Source: Enterobacteriaceae bacterium RIT714
GTDB lineage: Bacteria; Pseudomonadota; Gammaproteobacteria; Enterobacterales; Enterobacteriaceae
Length of the DNA stretch: 64,000 nucleotides
Direction of reading: 5' to 3'
Assembly (NCBI GenBank): GCA_009668015.1
Contig: WJYB01000011.1
Location: 79,704-143,703 of the forward strand
Shown here one piece after another: positions 31,773 through 41,598 of this stretch. The position numbers and the translations under genes are program-made. The notes beneath the pieces are model-generated. The model searched no databases, was not told where the DNA came from, and saw only the letters and a list, made by a program, of their open reading frames with translations. Within the stretch, counting starts at the first letter, position 1; every line of letters begins with the position of its first letter.

Positions 31773-32312
31773 ATGTCGCGCACCGCATTAATCAATATTG
31801 ATACCCAAGAGTCGTTCCATCACCGCGATTACTGGCAGGAAGAGGGCTTTCAAGAATTTCAGCAGGCGATTCTGGGGCTTATCGAAGGTTGCGAATCCCG
31901 TGAAATACCGGTAGTCGATATCTTCCATGTGGATGATAGCGGTCCGTTCTCTCTGGAAAGTGGTTATGTGAAGCCAATGTCCTTTTTGCGTCATCAGCCG
32001 GCAGTGGTTTTCCAGAAACATGTTCATAATGCTTTTACTGATACCGGCCTTGACCACTGGTTACGCGAGCGTGATATTAACCATCTGATCATTTGCGGTC
32101 TGCGTACGGAACAATGCTGCGAAACCACCACCCGCGTGGCGTCTGATTTGGGCTATGCCGTCACCTTTGTCAGTGAAGCGACGCTGACGTTTCCGATGAC
32201 GCACAAGGGCATTACGTTGAATACCCACGAACTGCGTCACCGTACTGAAATGGTACTGGCCGGACGTTTCGCTGAAATCAAAACTGTTGCGGAGACACTG
32301 GAGTCGCTCTGA
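31773..32312 (+). CDS. Isochorismatase-fold cysteine hydrolase
   Basis: A 179-residue member of the isochorismatase/nicotinamidase superfamily. The catalytic triad is visible: Asp in LINIDTQESF (about residue 8), Lys in VFQKHVHNAF (about 84) and the nucleophile Cys in GLRTEQCCETT (about 117). GAGGAG lies upstream of the ATG. Its TGA overlaps the ATG of the next gene (TGATG), indicating translational coupling to a DJ-1/AraC regulator. K-12 has yiaA/yiaB at this point instead. The substrate is unknown; an amide or isochorismate-like compound is only a family-level guess. Confidence 0.85.
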   Translation: MSRTALINIDTQESFHHRDYWQEEGFQEFQQAILGLIEGCESREIPVVDIFHVDDSGPFSLESGYVKPMSFLRHQPAVVFQKHVHNAFTDTGLDHWLRERDINHLIICGLRTEQCCETTTRVASDLGYAVTFVSEATLTFPMTHKGITLNTHELRHRTEMVLAGRFAEIKTVAETLESL

Positions 32313-33232
32313 TGAGTATCGACGTCTGGTTTGTGATGTTGCCGGGAGTCTTGTCGCTGGATATGACCGGCCCGGCAGAAACGTTTGTCCTTGCAGGCGA
32401 TGCATTTCGTCTGCACTTCATCGGCCCGCAGCCCGCTGTGCCAACCTCAATTGGCCTGACGATGAGCGGAATTGAACCGTTACCGGAGTCCTTACCGGAA
32501 GGGAGTCTGCTGGTTTTACCGGGGGTCAGCGACTCTAACCATCAGTTTTCTACGGTTCATGCTCAGCGCGTGCAGCACTGGCTTATGCGCTTGCAACCTG
32601 ATATTCACCGTCAGGCTATCACCGTCATGTGCGTCTGTTCAGGCGCGCTTCTCGCGGCAAAATCGGGTTTGCTGAACGGTAAATCTTGCACCACACATCA
32701 TGACGTCATCGGGCGATTACGCGCCGCTGCGCCAGGCGCGTTAATAAAAGAAAATCGGATCTTCGTGCAGGATGGCAATCTCTGGACCAGCGCGGGGATC
32801 ACCTCGGGCATCGATCTCGCGCTGCATATGATTAATCGCTTATGTGGCCCCGAAAAGGCGCTGGCAGTCGCGCGGGAAATGGTTGTCTGGTTCCGGCGAT
32901 CAGGAGACGACCCCCAGCTTTCGCCGTGGTTGCGGTATCGTAACCATCTTCATCCGGCGATTCATCGGGCGCAGGACGCGCTCACGGCGGAGCCGCAAAA
33001 AAGCTGGCAACTTGCCGATATTGCTGTTCTCGCACATGTGAGTCCGCGCCATTTAACGCGGTTGTTCCAGGAACATCTGGGCATTAGCGTGCGTGACTAC
33101 CTGGAGCAACTGCGTCTGGCTGTTGCCCAACAGTGGTTAATGCAGGGAAGGGGCGTTGAGCAGGCAGCTATGGCGGCGGGTTTTTCTTCGCCGCGCCAGC
33201 TGCACCGGGCAAAACAGCGCGCCGCTAACTGA
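32312..33232 (+). CDS. GlxA-like regulator: DJ-1/PfpI domain plus AraC DNA-binding domain
   Basis: A 306-residue protein with an N-terminal class I glutamine-amidotransferase-like (DJ-1/PfpI) domain. The nucleophile-elbow Cys is in [12 protein letters not shown] (about residue 108), and a TTHHDV segment follows. A C-terminal AraC/XylS domain (about residues 215-300) has helix-turn-helices in [20 protein letters not shown] and the [15 protein letters not shown] segment. Such proteins usually regulate a neighbouring metabolic gene; the coupled hydrolase upstream is the obvious candidate. It ends within the 3' end of the convergent wecH (8-base overlap). Confidence 0.85.
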   Translation: MSIDVWFVMLPGVLSLDMTGPAETFVLAGDAFRLHFIGPQPAVPTSIGLTMSGIEPLPESLPEGSLLVLPGVSDSNHQFSTVHAQRVQHWLMRLQPDIHRQAITVMCVCSGALLAAKSGLLNGKSCTTHHDVIGRLRAAAPGALIKENRIFVQDGNLWTSAGITSGIDLALHMINRLCGPEKALAVAREMVVWFRRSGDDPQLSPWLRYRNHLHPAIHRAQDALTAEPQKSWQLADIAVLAHVSPRHLTRLFQEHLGISVRDYLEQLRLAVAQQWLMQGRGVEQAAMAAGFSSPRQLHRAKQRAAN

Positions 33233-34220
33233 CAAACCGGCGTGTATCGACGCGCTGCAACAGCATCGACAGCAGCAGGCTGATGGCGAGCGTGGCAGTG
33301 AAAATCCAGACGATATCCAGCAACGGCCAGCTTTTTAGTTCAACGCCTCGCGTACGCAGGGCGTGGATCACCAGCGCGTGAAAGCCATAAATGCCGAGCG
33401 AGTGGCGCGAGATAAGCCCAAGAAGCGGTAAAGGTCGCGTATTCAGCGTATTTTTGACCAGCGTTAGCAGGGAAACGGCGCAAATAAAGACCATTGGACC
33501 GCAGTACAGATACCAGGTATCCGCAAAATTCCCGCGCCAGCGCAGCTCATGCAATGTCCCGCGGGAGATAACAAATACCGCGACGATAAACAGAGCGGCG
33601 CATAGCCACGTTAACCACGGTTTGCGCGTATCCATCATGCCAATAGCACGCCCGAGCATACCGTAAAGAACGTAGTAAAAAGTATCGCCGTTAATATAGA
33701 GATTAACCGGCAGCCATTCGAAGCCGCCCGTTTTCAGCGAAACCGTATTTGGATTGGCAACCACACCAATGACGATCATCAGCGCCAGTAGCATTTTACC
33801 GTTCACGTTTTTTACCTGGATAAGTGGTGAAATCAGGTAAATCACGGCAATGGCGAAGAAAAACCACAGATGATAGAAAACCGGCTTTTGCAGTAAATTC
33901 TTCAGCGATAGTTCAGCGTTGATAGAGGTAAACAGGACGATGTAGAGCAGCGCAACAGTGCTATAAAACAGCAGACACAGGCCGATGCGCAGGAAATGGC
34001 GCGGTTGTGCGCTTCGTTCGCCAAAAAACAGAAAACCGGAGATCATGAAAAAAAGCGGAACGCTGACGCGCGATGCAGAGTTGAGGATATTCGCAATATC
34101 CCAGTTAATCACGCTGATGCTGTGCGCATTGGTGATGTACCAGGTGGTGGTGTGAATCATAACCACCATCAGGCAGGCCATCCCTCGCAAATTATCAATC
34201 CAGTTAATTTTTGACTGCAT
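33225..34220 (-). CDS. wecH: O-acetyltransferase for enterobacterial common antigen
   Basis: A 331-residue acyltransferase-3 family membrane protein, equal in length to E. coli WecH (YiaH), which adds O-acetyl groups to enterobacterial common antigen. It starts in the manner of the family with [21 protein letters not shown] (His about residue 22 is the conserved catalytic residue; only the motif core is needed) and has about ten hydrophobic spans. Other landmarks are [18 protein letters not shown] and [16 protein letters not shown]. Position next to ysaB-glyQS is as in E. coli. Confidence 0.95.
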   Translation of the reverse strand: MQSKINWIDNLRGMACLMVVMIHTTTWYITNAHSISVINWDIANILNSASRVSVPLFFMISGFLFFGERSAQPRHFLRIGLCLLFYSTVALLYIVLFTSINAELSLKNLLQKPVFYHLWFFFAIAVIYLISPLIQVKNVNGKMLLALMIVIGVVANPNTVSLKTGGFEWLPVNLYINGDTFYYVLYGMLGRAIGMMDTRKPWLTWLCAALFIVAVFVISRGTLHELRWRGNFADTWYLYCGPMVFICAVSLLTLVKNTLNTRPLPLLGLISRHSLGIYGFHALVIHALRTRGVELKSWPLLDIVWIFTATLAISLLLSMLLQRVDTRRFVS

Positions 34221-34403
34221 CAGTTCCTCTGTTTCCGTTGCAAATACGGTCTGACTGTTAATGTGTGCTAGCCTCTCACTGGATAATTCTGAGTTTGATA
34301 TAGCGAACTTGAGTGAAAGTCGCGAGATTCGCAGAATGCGGGGCCATAATCTATAAAGCTTTAATACTAAAAATAACAGCCAGAGACCCAGGCGGTAAAA
34401 AAA

Positions 34404-34709
34404 ATGATGATCACGCGCGCGGTGTCACTCATTCTGCTGGTTTTACTCGCAGGATGCAGTGCACAAGAAGACGCTCCGGTACAGCGAGCGCAAAAAAGCA
34501 AAGTCAGCCCGGAACGTTCGTTAAATATGGAACAGCTGTGTAAAGATCAGGCAGCGCATCGCTACAACACCGGAGCGCAAAAAATAGCGGTGACCGGTTT
34601 TGAACAGTTTCAGGGCAGCTATGAGATGCGGGGTTCGACATCGCGTAAAGAGGGCTTTGTCTGCTCTTTTGACGCAGACGGGCAATTTTTGCATCTCTCC
34701 ATGCGCTAA
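34404..34709 (+). CDS. ysaB: Small lipoprotein YsaB
   Basis: A 101-residue predicted lipoprotein (99 in E. coli). The signal peptide [18 protein letters not shown] has a lipobox LLAGC with the lipidated Cys at about residue 18. The mature part holds two further cysteines (QLCKDQ and FVCSFD) that could form a disulphide. It lies between wecH (divergent) and glyQ, as in E. coli. Its function is unknown. Confidence 0.88.
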   Translation: MMITRAVSLILLVLLAGCSAQEDAPVQRAQKSKVSPERSLNMEQLCKDQAAHRYNTGAQKIAVTGFEQFQGSYEMRGSTSRKEGFVCSFDADGQFLHLSMR

Positions 34710-34866
34710 TTCCTCTGCGCTACCGCGAGCTAAGCCTTTGCCCGCGGGCTAAAAGCCTTATTTCCCAATTTTCCCTAAACAAACCCGTTTCGTACTGTAT
34801 ATCTTGCAGTCAGCGGGTATACTGATCCCTTCCATTTAAAACCACACGTATCCAGCACGAAATACT

Positions 34867-35778
34867 ATGCAAAAGTTTGATACCAAGACCTTCCAGGGCC
34901 TGATCCTGACATTACAGGATTACTGGGCTCGTCAGGGCTGCACCATTGTTCAACCTTTGGACATGGAAGTTGGCGCCGGCACTTCACATCCGATGACCAG
35001 CCTGCGTGCGTTGGGGCCAGAACCTATGGCGACCGCGTATGTGCAACCTTCCCGTCGTCCAACTGATGGACGCTATGGCGAAAACCCGAACCGCTTACAG
35101 CACTATTATCAGTTCCAGGTGGTGATTAAACCCTCGCCTGAAAATATTCAGGAACTGTACCTCGGTTCACTGAAAGAGCTGAGCGTGGATCCGACCATTC
35201 ACGACATTCGCTTCGTAGAAGATAACTGGGAAAACCCGACGCTGGGTGCCTGGGGACTGGGTTGGGAAGTGTGGTTGAACGGCATGGAAGTGACTCAGTT
35301 CACTTACTTCCAGCAGGTCGGTGGTCTGGAGTGTAAACCGATCACAGGTGAAATCACCTACGGTCTGGAACGTCTGGCGATGTACATTCAGGGCGTAGAC
35401 AGCGTTTACGACCTGGTCTGGAGCGACGGCCCGCTGGGTAAAACCACCTACGGCGACGTGTTCCATCAGAACGAAGTGGAGCAATCCACTTATAACTTCG
35501 AATACGCGGATGTGGACTTCCTGTTCACCTGCTTCGAGCAGTACGAGAAAGAAGCACAGCAGCTGCTGGCGCTGGAATCTCCGCTGCCGCTGCCAGCCTA
35601 CGAGCGTATTCTGAAGGCCGCCCACAGCTTCAACTTGCTCGATGCCCGTAAAGCGATCTCCGTGACTGAACGTCAGCGCTATATTTTGCGTATCCGCACG
35701 CTGACCAAAGCCGTTGCAGAAGCTTACTACGCGTCCCGTGAAGCCCTTGGCTTCCCGATGTGCAACCGAAATAAATAA
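34867..35778 (+). CDS. glyQ: Glycyl-tRNA synthetase alpha subunit
   Basis: The 303-residue catalytic subunit (same length as E. coli) of the alpha2-beta2 bacterial glycyl-tRNA synthetase. It starts [20 protein letters not shown]. Class II elements include [19 protein letters not shown] and [19 protein letters not shown]. It is followed by glyS after nine bases, and the two subunits must be made together. Confidence 0.98.
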   Translation: MQKFDTKTFQGLILTLQDYWARQGCTIVQPLDMEVGAGTSHPMTSLRALGPEPMATAYVQPSRRPTDGRYGENPNRLQHYYQFQVVIKPSPENIQELYLGSLKELSVDPTIHDIRFVEDNWENPTLGAWGLGWEVWLNGMEVTQFTYFQQVGGLECKPITGEITYGLERLAMYIQGVDSVYDLVWSDGPLGKTTYGDVFHQNEVEQSTYNFEYADVDFLFTCFEQYEKEAQQLLALESPLPLPAYERILKAAHSFNLLDARKAISVTERQRYILRIRTLTKAVAEAYYASREALGFPMCNRNK

Positions 35779-35787
35779 GAGGCGGCC

Positions 35788-37857
35788 ATGTCTGAGAATA
35801 CTTTCCTGGTGGAAATCGGCACCGAAGAGCTGCCACCAAAAGCCCTGCGCAGCCTGGCGGAATCTTTTGCTGCGAACGTGACGGCGGAGCTGGATAATGC
35901 TGGCCTCGCGCACGGTGATATCAAATGGTTTGCTGCACCGCGTCGTCTGGCGCTGAAAGTGGCGAATCTCGCGGCTTCCCAGCCGGATCGCGAAGTTGAA
36001 AAACGCGGTCCTGCGATTTCACAAGCGTTTGATGCCGAAGGTAAACCAAGCAAAGCCGCTGAAGGCTGGGCGCGTGGTTGCGGTATCACCGTTGAGCAGG
36101 CCGAGCGCCTGACGACGGACAAAGGCGAGTGGCTGCTGTATCGCGCCCATGTGAAAGGCGAAAGTGCAGCAGCGCTGCTGCCAAACATGATTGCCACGTC
36201 ACTGGCAAAACTGCCGATCCCGAAACTGATGCGCTGGGGCGCAAGCGACGTACACTTTGTGCGTCCGGTTCATACTGTGACCCTGCTGCTGGGCGATACC
36301 GTCATTCCGGCGACGATTCTGGGTATTCAGTCCGATCGCGTGATCCGCGGCCACCGTTTTATGGGCGAGCCAGAGTTCACCATCGACAATGCCGATCAGT
36401 ATCCGCAAATTCTGCTGGAACGCGGCAAAGTGATCGCCGATTACGAACAGCGTAAAGCCAAAATCAAAGCGGACGCTGAAGAAGCGGCGAGCAAAATTGG
36501 CGGTAACGCCGATCTGAGCGAAAGCCTGCTGGAAGAAGTGACCTCTCTGGTTGAGTGGCCGGTGGTACTGACCGCGAAGTTTGAAGAGAAATTCCTCGCC
36601 GTTCCGGCAGAAGCGCTGGTATACACCATGAAGGGTGACCAGAAGTACTTCCCGGTATACGCCGACGACGGCAAACTGCTGCCAAACTTCATCTTCGTGG
36701 CGAACATCGAATCTAAAGATCCGATCCAGATTATCTCTGGTAACGAGAAAGTGGTGCGCCCGCGTCTGGCGGATGCGGAGTTCTTCTTCAATACCGACCG
36801 TAAAAAGCGTCTGGAAGATCACCTGCCGCGTCTGCAAACCGTGCTGTTCCAGCAGCAGCTGGGAACCTTGCGTGACAAAACCGACCGTATCGCAGAGCTG
36901 TCCGGCTGGATCGCTCGTGAGATTGGCGCAGATGTAAACCACGCGACTCGCGCGGGCCTGCTCTCCAAGTGCGACCTGATGACCAACATGGTGTTTGAAT
37001 TTACCGACACCCAGGGTGTCATGGGTATGCACTATGCGCGTCACGATGGCGAAGCAGAAGACGTTGCCGTTGCGCTGAATGAACAGTATCAGCCGCGCTT
37101 TGCGGGTGACGATCTGCCGTCTAACCCGGTTGCGTGCGCTGTTGCGATTGCCGATAAGATGGATACCCTCGCGGGGATCTTCGGTATTGGTCAGCATCCA
37201 AAAGGTGACAAAGACCCGTTTGCACTGCGTCGTGCTGCGCTGGGCGTACTGCGTATCATCGTTGAGAAAAACCTGTCTCTGGATCTGCAGACGCTCACCG
37301 AAGAAGCGGTGCGTCTGTACGGTGACAAGCTGACCAACGCCAACGTGGTGGATGATGTTATCGACTTTATGCTGGGCCGTTTCCGCGCCTGGTATCAGGA
37401 CGAAGGCTACACCGTCGATACCATTCAGGCCGTTCTGGCACGCCGTCCAACGCGTCCGGCAGATTTCGATGCCCGTATGAAGGCGGTCTCGCACTTCCGT
37501 ACCTTGGAAGCTTCGTCTGCGCTGGCTGCAGCTAATAAGCGTGTATCCAACATTCTGGCGAAGTCCGATGAACAGCTCACCGACCGTGTCAACGCCGCGA
37601 CGCTGAAAGAACCAGAAGAGATCGCGCTGGCGATGCAGGTTGTGGTGCTGCGCGACAAGCTGGAGCCGTACTTCGCGGAAGGCCGCTATCAGGAAGCGCT
37701 GGTGGAGCTGGCCGAGCTGCGTGAAGTGATCGATGCGTTCTTCGAGAAAGTGATGGTCAACGTTGAGGATAAAGAGCTGCGTATTAACCGCCTCTCTATG
37801 CTCGAAAAACTGCGTGAACTGTTCCTGCGCGTGGCGGATATTTCGCTGCTGCAGTAA
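35788..37857 (+). CDS. glyS: Glycyl-tRNA synthetase beta subunit
   Basis: A 689-residue subunit, the same length as in E. coli, that binds tRNA-Gly and completes the synthetase. It begins [20 protein letters not shown]. The HD-like core has [15 protein letters not shown], and the C-terminal anticodon-binding (DALR-type) region lies around [17 protein letters not shown]. Co-transcribed with glyQ and closed by a strong terminator at 37882-37905. A long antisense open frame over it is a codon-bias shadow. Confidence 0.98.
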   Translation: MSENTFLVEIGTEELPPKALRSLAESFAANVTAELDNAGLAHGDIKWFAAPRRLALKVANLAASQPDREVEKRGPAISQAFDAEGKPSKAAEGWARGCGITVEQAERLTTDKGEWLLYRAHVKGESAAALLPNMIATSLAKLPIPKLMRWGASDVHFVRPVHTVTLLLGDTVIPATILGIQSDRVIRGHRFMGEPEFTIDNADQYPQILLERGKVIADYEQRKAKIKADAEEAASKIGGNADLSESLLEEVTSLVEWPVVLTAKFEEKFLAVPAEALVYTMKGDQKYFPVYADDGKLLPNFIFVANIESKDPIQIISGNEKVVRPRLADAEFFFNTDRKKRLEDHLPRLQTVLFQQQLGTLRDKTDRIAELSGWIAREIGADVNHATRAGLLSKCDLMTNMVFEFTDTQGVMGMHYARHDGEAEDVAVALNEQYQPRFAGDDLPSNPVACAVAIADKMDTLAGIFGIGQHPKGDKDPFALRRAALGVLRIIVEKNLSLDLQTLTEEAVRLYGDKLTNANVVDDVIDFMLGRFRAWYQDEGYTVDTIQAVLARRPTRPADFDARMKAVSHFRTLEASSALAAANKRVSNILAKSDEQLTDRVNAATLKEPEEIALAMQVVVLRDKLEPYFAEGRYQEALVELAELREVIDAFFEKVMVNVEDKELRINRLSMLEKLRELFLRVADISLLQ

Positions 37858-37881
37858 CAATGCCTTTTGCTTAGCAATGCT

Positions 37882-37905
37882 AAAACCCGCTTCGGCGGGT
37901 TTTTT
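37882..37905 (+). terminator. Terminator of glyQS
   Basis: ACCCGC-ttc-GGCGGGT followed by TTTTTT, 25 bases after the glyS stop; a textbook intrinsic terminator. Confidence 0.9.
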
Positions 37906-38079
37906 AATGGCTAAAAAATAACCTTGAAATCCAGGCCAGATTGCCGCTATCCTGATCGGCGTTAACTTTTCTTCCCCGGAGCGCTTCCCGAAAATGAACA
38001 AACACGACTGATGAATTTCGATCCTTGCTAAACGCTTTTGCGTCAGCAGGGGAAGTTTTGATTTCATTCAGGAGTGCTT

Positions 38080-39702
38080 ATGGCTCATTTTGCGCAATCC
38101 CCTTCTTTTATTTTGCATCAGGTCACCTGTCAGTTTGCGACGGGCGATATCCTTTTTGGCCCTTTGAATTTCTCTCTGGAACCGTCGGTCTGCGCGCTGG
38201 TTGGGCGTAACGGTAGCGGCAAGACGCGGCTGTTACGAATGCTGGCAGGGCTGGACTCACCGGCAGAGGGACATATCGAGCGTTTTGGTTCGCATGTTTA
38301 CGTGGCACAGCAGCACGATATTTCTGCGCAGACTACCCTTACCGAACTGCTTGGCTACGACCCCATTTTCGCAGCCCGTCGACGCATCGACAGCGGTGAT
38401 TATCAGTCGGACGATCTGGAACGTCTCGACGGTTACTGGGACTTAGCGGAAAGATTAACCGCGGCGTTTCTCACGGCCAATCTTCCTCCTTTTGATCCTG
38501 ACCAACCGGCCTCAGAACTGAGCGGCGGCGAACGCGTCCGTGCGCTATTGTGCGGCGCATTTGCTGCCGGTGCTGACTTTTTGCTACTCGATGAGCCTAC
38601 GAACCATCTCGACAGACAGGGACGCGAATGGTTTTACGCCCAGCTCGCCCGCTGGCAGGGCGGTGTGCTGGTGGCGTCACACGATCGCGAGTTACTGGCA
38701 CAGGTGTCACGTATTCTGGAACTGAGTGCATCCGGCTTGCACGTCTATGGCGGAAATTATGCTGACTATCAACGCTTGCGGGAGGCTGAACAGCAGTCTG
38801 CCCGTGCGGCTCTGGAACATGCAGCAACGGAGCGCAGACGAACGCGTGCGCGGATGCAAAAAGAACATGACGCAAGCCAACGACGCTCCGCACAAACCCT
38901 GCGCACGGTAGATACACTTAACATCGCCTCGTTTGAGCGCATCAAATATAAGATGGCGGCCAAAGAGCGTCCGGGTGCATGGCGCAAACAGCATCGCGAT
39001 CAAAACGATGCGCTCAATAGCGCCGTCAGTCAGGCCCGTGAAAGGGTCGAAGAGGATAATCCGGTGATGTTTACGCTACCGGGTAGCCGTCTTGCGGAAG
39101 GCAAGCAAGTGGTGGTGCTGGAGGAGGTGGTCCTGCCTTTCGTCGGGCTGGCGCCGATAAACTGGCGCATGGACGGGCCGATGCGCGTGGCGTTACGTGG
39201 GCCGAACGGTTGCGGAAAATCGACTCTGCTGAACGTTATCCTGGGCAAGTGCCAGCCTGTTTCCGGGGTCTGTCGTGTGTCCGTTACCACTGCGTATCTC
39301 GATCAGCATCTGTCTCAACTGGATCTCACGCAGTCTCTTATCACGCATCTCAGTCTGAATGACACGCCGCTGGAAGAGGGCGTGCTGCGAAGTCGTTTGG
39401 CACAGTTACAGCTGGGCGCCGATAAAGTAACGCTCCCGTTGGGTGAGCTGAGTGGCGGCGAGCGCTTGAAAGCGGCACTGGCCTGCGTGCTGTGGCGGGA
39501 AAACCCCGCTCAGTTGCTACTACTGGATGAGCCAACCAACCATCTGGATTTGGCTTCGGTGCAGGCGATCGAGGCGGCGTTGGGCGGTTTTCCTGGCGCA
39601 GTGCTGGTGGTTTCGCATGATGATGCCTTTCTGAACGGACTGGGGCTAACACATGAGATGGTATGGACAGAGGAGGGATGGCGCTGCGAACGGTATGGAT
39701 AA
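38080..39702 (+). CDS. ABC-F family ATPase
   Basis: A 540-residue soluble protein with two ABC domains and no membrane segment. NBD1: Walker A GRNGSGKTR (about residues 43-50), signature LSGGERVRA and LLLDEPTNHLD. NBD2: Walker A GPNGCGKST, signature LSGGERLKA and LLLLDEPTNHLD. Between them is a charged helical linker (TERRRTRARMQKEHDASQ), the ABC-F hallmark that reaches into the ribosome in characterised members. AGGAG precedes the ATG. K-12 has hokA/insJK here, not this gene. The function (translation factor or drug protection) is not determined by sequence. Confidence 0.88.
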   Translation: MAHFAQSPSFILHQVTCQFATGDILFGPLNFSLEPSVCALVGRNGSGKTRLLRMLAGLDSPAEGHIERFGSHVYVAQQHDISAQTTLTELLGYDPIFAARRRIDSGDYQSDDLERLDGYWDLAERLTAAFLTANLPPFDPDQPASELSGGERVRALLCGAFAAGADFLLLDEPTNHLDRQGREWFYAQLARWQGGVLVASHDRELLAQVSRILELSASGLHVYGGNYADYQRLREAEQQSARAALEHAATERRRTRARMQKEHDASQRRSAQTLRTVDTLNIASFERIKYKMAAKERPGAWRKQHRDQNDALNSAVSQARERVEEDNPVMFTLPGSRLAEGKQVVVLEEVVLPFVGLAPINWRMDGPMRVALRGPNGCGKSTLLNVILGKCQPVSGVCRVSVTTAYLDQHLSQLDLTQSLITHLSLNDTPLEEGVLRSRLAQLQLGADKVTLPLGELSGGERLKAALACVLWRENPAQLLLLDEPTNHLDLASVQAIEAALGGFPGAVLVVSHDDAFLNGLGLTHEMVWTEEGWRCERYG

Positions 39703-39710
39703 AATACAAA

Positions 39711-39729
39711 CCCCCGCAAATGCGGGGGC
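39711..39729 (-). terminator. Terminator between the ABC-F gene and yiaG
   Basis: CCCCCGCA-aa-TGCGGGGG. Reading the minus strand, the stem is followed by TTTGTATTTT, so it terminates yiaG; the convergent ABC-F transcript meets the same stem nine bases past its stop. Confidence 0.75.
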
Positions 39730-39744
39730 GATATAAGTACAGAG

Positions 39745-40032
39745 TTAATTTACGGCTTGCTGAACGGTGGGAGTTGCCTGAATCAGGCGCATCAGCTTTA
39801 ACTCGGTCATGGAGGGTTTTACACGTTTTGATTCCCATTCATGAACCATCGCCACGCTGACACCCATTGCTCTGGCGAAATCATCGGTCTTCAGGCCCGT
39901 CCCTTTGCGCAATCGCTCAAATTCTGTAAAGGGATTAGGTTTTTGATTCGGGGTAATCGTCTGTGATAACTCTTTAAAAACAATTTGTTCCAGGCTGCTT
40001 AGCAGCTCAAACATAGGATCTTTAGATTCCAT
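39745..40032 (-). CDS. yiaG: HTH-type regulator YiaG
   Basis: A 95-residue Xre-type DNA-binding protein (96 in E. coli). The helix-turn-helix is in TDDFARAMGVSVAMVHEWES (about residues 49-68), preceded by a helical N-terminus (ELLSSLEQIVFKEL). This shape resembles the antitoxin half of HigBA/MqsRA pairs, but no toxin gene adjoins, and E. coli YiaG is also solitary. It is divergent from yiaF. Confidence 0.92.
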   Translation of the reverse strand: MESKDPMFELLSSLEQIVFKELSQTITPNQKPNPFTEFERLRKGTGLKTDDFARAMGVSVAMVHEWESKRVKPSMTELKLMRLIQATPTVQQAVN

Positions 40033-40363
40033 TAAGAACTCCTCATAAATCGCACAACGGGATCATGAACATCAGAGAGCCACTTAAGAATAGTCATTAA
40101 AACAAGCGAAGGATCGTAACGTATGTGATTAATCGTGCGGTAACTAACGCCTTACGCGTTTCAGCACATTGCGTAGTTATGCTAATTACCTGATTAATCA
40201 TAAGCAGGCGTTGAGTGGTATTTTTTTGTAAATCCTAAGAAATAAATCGGCAATAGCCGTTTTGCATGAAAAGAGTATCTTGCAGGCCGCTCCTGGACTA
40301 TTCTTGTCAGCGTTGGGCACGCGTGTGCCGGTGTGCGCTTTTTTGGGTGAAAGGAGTAAGAAA
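40033..40363. promoter_or_regulatory. yiaG/yiaF divergent intergenic region
   Basis: A 331-bp AT-rich stretch that must contain the two divergent promoters. I see no RNA gene, repeat or hok/sok-type sequence in it; K-12 has cspA and hokA near this point. A strong ribosome site (AAGGAG) precedes yiaF. Confidence 0.4.
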
Positions 40364-41074
40364 ATGGCGACAGGAAAGTCCTGCTCTCGCTGGTTTGCGC
40401 CTGTTGCGGCGTTATTAATGGTGATTAGCCTGAGTGGGTGTTTCGATAAAGAAGGCGATCAACGCAAAGCGTTTATCGATTTTCTGCAGAATACCGTGAT
40501 GCGCAGTGGGGAGCATTTGCCTACGCTGACTGCGGATCAGAAAAAACAGTTCGGCCCGTTCGTTTCTGATTACGCCATCCTTTATGGTTATTCACAGCAA
40601 GTGAATCAGGCGATGGATTCTGGGTTGCGTCCGGTTGTGGACAGCGTGAATGCGATTCGTGTTCCGCAGGATTATATGACCCAGCGTGAACCACTTCGTC
40701 AGTCTAACGGCGCGCTTGGCGTGTTGAGCCAGCAGTTACAGAATGCAAAAATGCAGGCTGATGCTGCCCGCTCCGCGTTGAAACAGGGCGAAGATCTGAA
40801 GCCTGTGTTTGACAAGGTGTACGAGAAAGTGGTCACTAAACCTTCTGATGCGATGCAGCCGCTGATTCCGGCTGCGCAGATTTTTAGTCAGCAGCTGGTT
40901 CAGGTGGGTGATTTTATCTCCCAGCAGGGTACGCAGGTGAGCTTTGTCTCGAACGGTATCCAGTTCCCGACCTCTCAACAAGCCAGTCAGTACAATACGT
41001 TGATTGGGCCTCTGGCCTCTCAGCACCAGGCCTTTAGTCAGGCATGGGGCGCGGCAGTCAGCGCGACGGAATAA
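40364..41074 (+). CDS. yiaF: DUF3053 lipoprotein YiaF
   Basis: A 236-residue lipoprotein with the signal sequence CSRWFAPVAALLMVISLSGC, its lipobox LSGC near residue 26. The mature part is mostly helical and contains SDYAILYGYSQQVNQAMDSG and NGIQFPTSQQASQYN. AAGGAG sits six bases before the ATG; the longer frame is rejected. Function is unknown. It ends at a strong terminator just before the cspA promoter. Confidence 0.93.
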   Translation: MATGKSCSRWFAPVAALLMVISLSGCFDKEGDQRKAFIDFLQNTVMRSGEHLPTLTADQKKQFGPFVSDYAILYGYSQQVNQAMDSGLRPVVDSVNAIRVPQDYMTQREPLRQSNGALGVLSQQLQNAKMQADAARSALKQGEDLKPVFDKVYEKVVTKPSDAMQPLIPAAQIFSQQLVQVGDFISQQGTQVSFVSNGIQFPTSQQASQYNTLIGPLASQHQAFSQAWGAAVSATE

Positions 41075-41077
41075 AAT

Positions 41078-41105
41078 AAAACCCCGCCTCGTGCGGGGTT
41101 TTTTA
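41078..41105 (+). terminator. Terminator of yiaF
   Basis: ACCCCGC-ctcgt-GCGGGGT followed by TTTTT directly after the yiaF stop; upstream A-run lets it work both ways. Confidence 0.9.
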
Positions 41106-41125
41106 CGAATGAATCAAAATAAAGC

Positions 41126-41154
41126 TTGTCATTCATCTACCACATCGGTATAAC
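41126..41154 (+). promoter_or_regulatory. cspA promoter
   Basis: TTGTCA (41126-41131), a 17-bp spacer and TATAAC (41149-41154). The predicted start near 41163 matches the E. coli cspA leader start, where the sequence also begins CGGTTTG. Confidence 0.75.
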
Positions 41155-41162
41155 TATTCCTG

Positions 41163-41320
41163 TCGGTTTGTTACACAGACCTAAAGCAGTTTAGTTAAGC
41201 AGTCCAGATGAGTTATCCAAAGATACCTTCGTAGTGACCCTTCCTTCATCGCTTAAAAATCTGTAACACATTCCATCATCGCGCCGGAAGGCAAAACGTA
41301 TTTTTAAAAAGGTAATTTCT
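41163..41320 (+). promoter_or_regulatory. cspA 5' untranslated leader (cold-box / thermosensor)
   Basis: A 158-nt leader (159 nt in E. coli) starting CGGTTTGTTACACAGACCTA, the cold-box region, which differs somewhat from the E. coli TGACGTACAGACC. The middle has AAATCTGTAA-CAC and the end GGAAGGCAAAACGTATTTTT before AAAGGTAATTTCT-ATG. In E. coli this leader refolds on cold shock to expose the start codon. Confidence 0.75.
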
Positions 41321-41533
41321 ATGTCTGGTAAAATGACTGGTCTGGTAAAATGGTTCAACGCTGATAAAGGTTTCGGCTTCATCACTCCTGACGATGGCTC
41401 TAAAGATGTATTCGTACACTTCTCTGCTATCCAGAACGAAGGCTACAAATCTTTGGACGAAGGTCAGAAAGTTTCCTTCACCATCGAAAGCGGCGCTAAA
41501 GGCCCAGCAGCTGGTAACGTTGTAAGCCTGTAA
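41321..41533 (+). CDS. cspA: Major cold-shock protein CspA
   Basis: A 70-residue OB-fold RNA chaperone differing from E. coli CspA at only a few positions. RNP1 is KGFGFITP (residues 16-23) and RNP2 is VFVHFSAI (about 30-37). It starts [13 protein letters not shown], and its long leader supports cold-induced expression. Here it lies between yiaF and ghrB on the plus strand, whereas in K-12 it is beside yiaG on the other side; see findings. Confidence 0.96.
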   Translation: MSGKMTGLVKWFNADKGFGFITPDDGSKDVFVHFSAIQNEGYKSLDEGQKVSFTIESGAKGPAAGNVVSL

Positions 41534-41560
41534 GCTTCCAACTCAGCAGCACAAGAATTT

Positions 41561-41588
41561 AAAAACCCGCCTCTGGCGGGTTTTTTTC
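41561..41588. terminator. Bidirectional terminator between cspA and ghrB
   Basis: AAAAACCCGCC-tct-GGCGGGTTTTTTT; A-run on one side and T-run on the other, serving convergent cspA and ghrB. Confidence 0.9.
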
Positions 41589-41598
41589 GTTTAGAGGT

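Noticed and set aside
31700..33240. Mobile-element origin of the hydrolase/regulator pair
   Set aside because: No integrase, transposase, terminal repeats or tRNA target flank the pair, so only presence/absence relative to K-12 is claimed.
36199..38067. 622-codon open frame on the minus strand opposite glyS
   Set aside because: It mirrors glyS codon usage, has low-complexity QRQ/HRQ-rich sequence, no ribosome site and no family match.
39745..40032. YiaG as antitoxin of a toxin-antitoxin pair
   Set aside because: No toxin-sized gene adjoins; flanks are the ABC-F gene and yiaF, and E. coli yiaG is also solitary.
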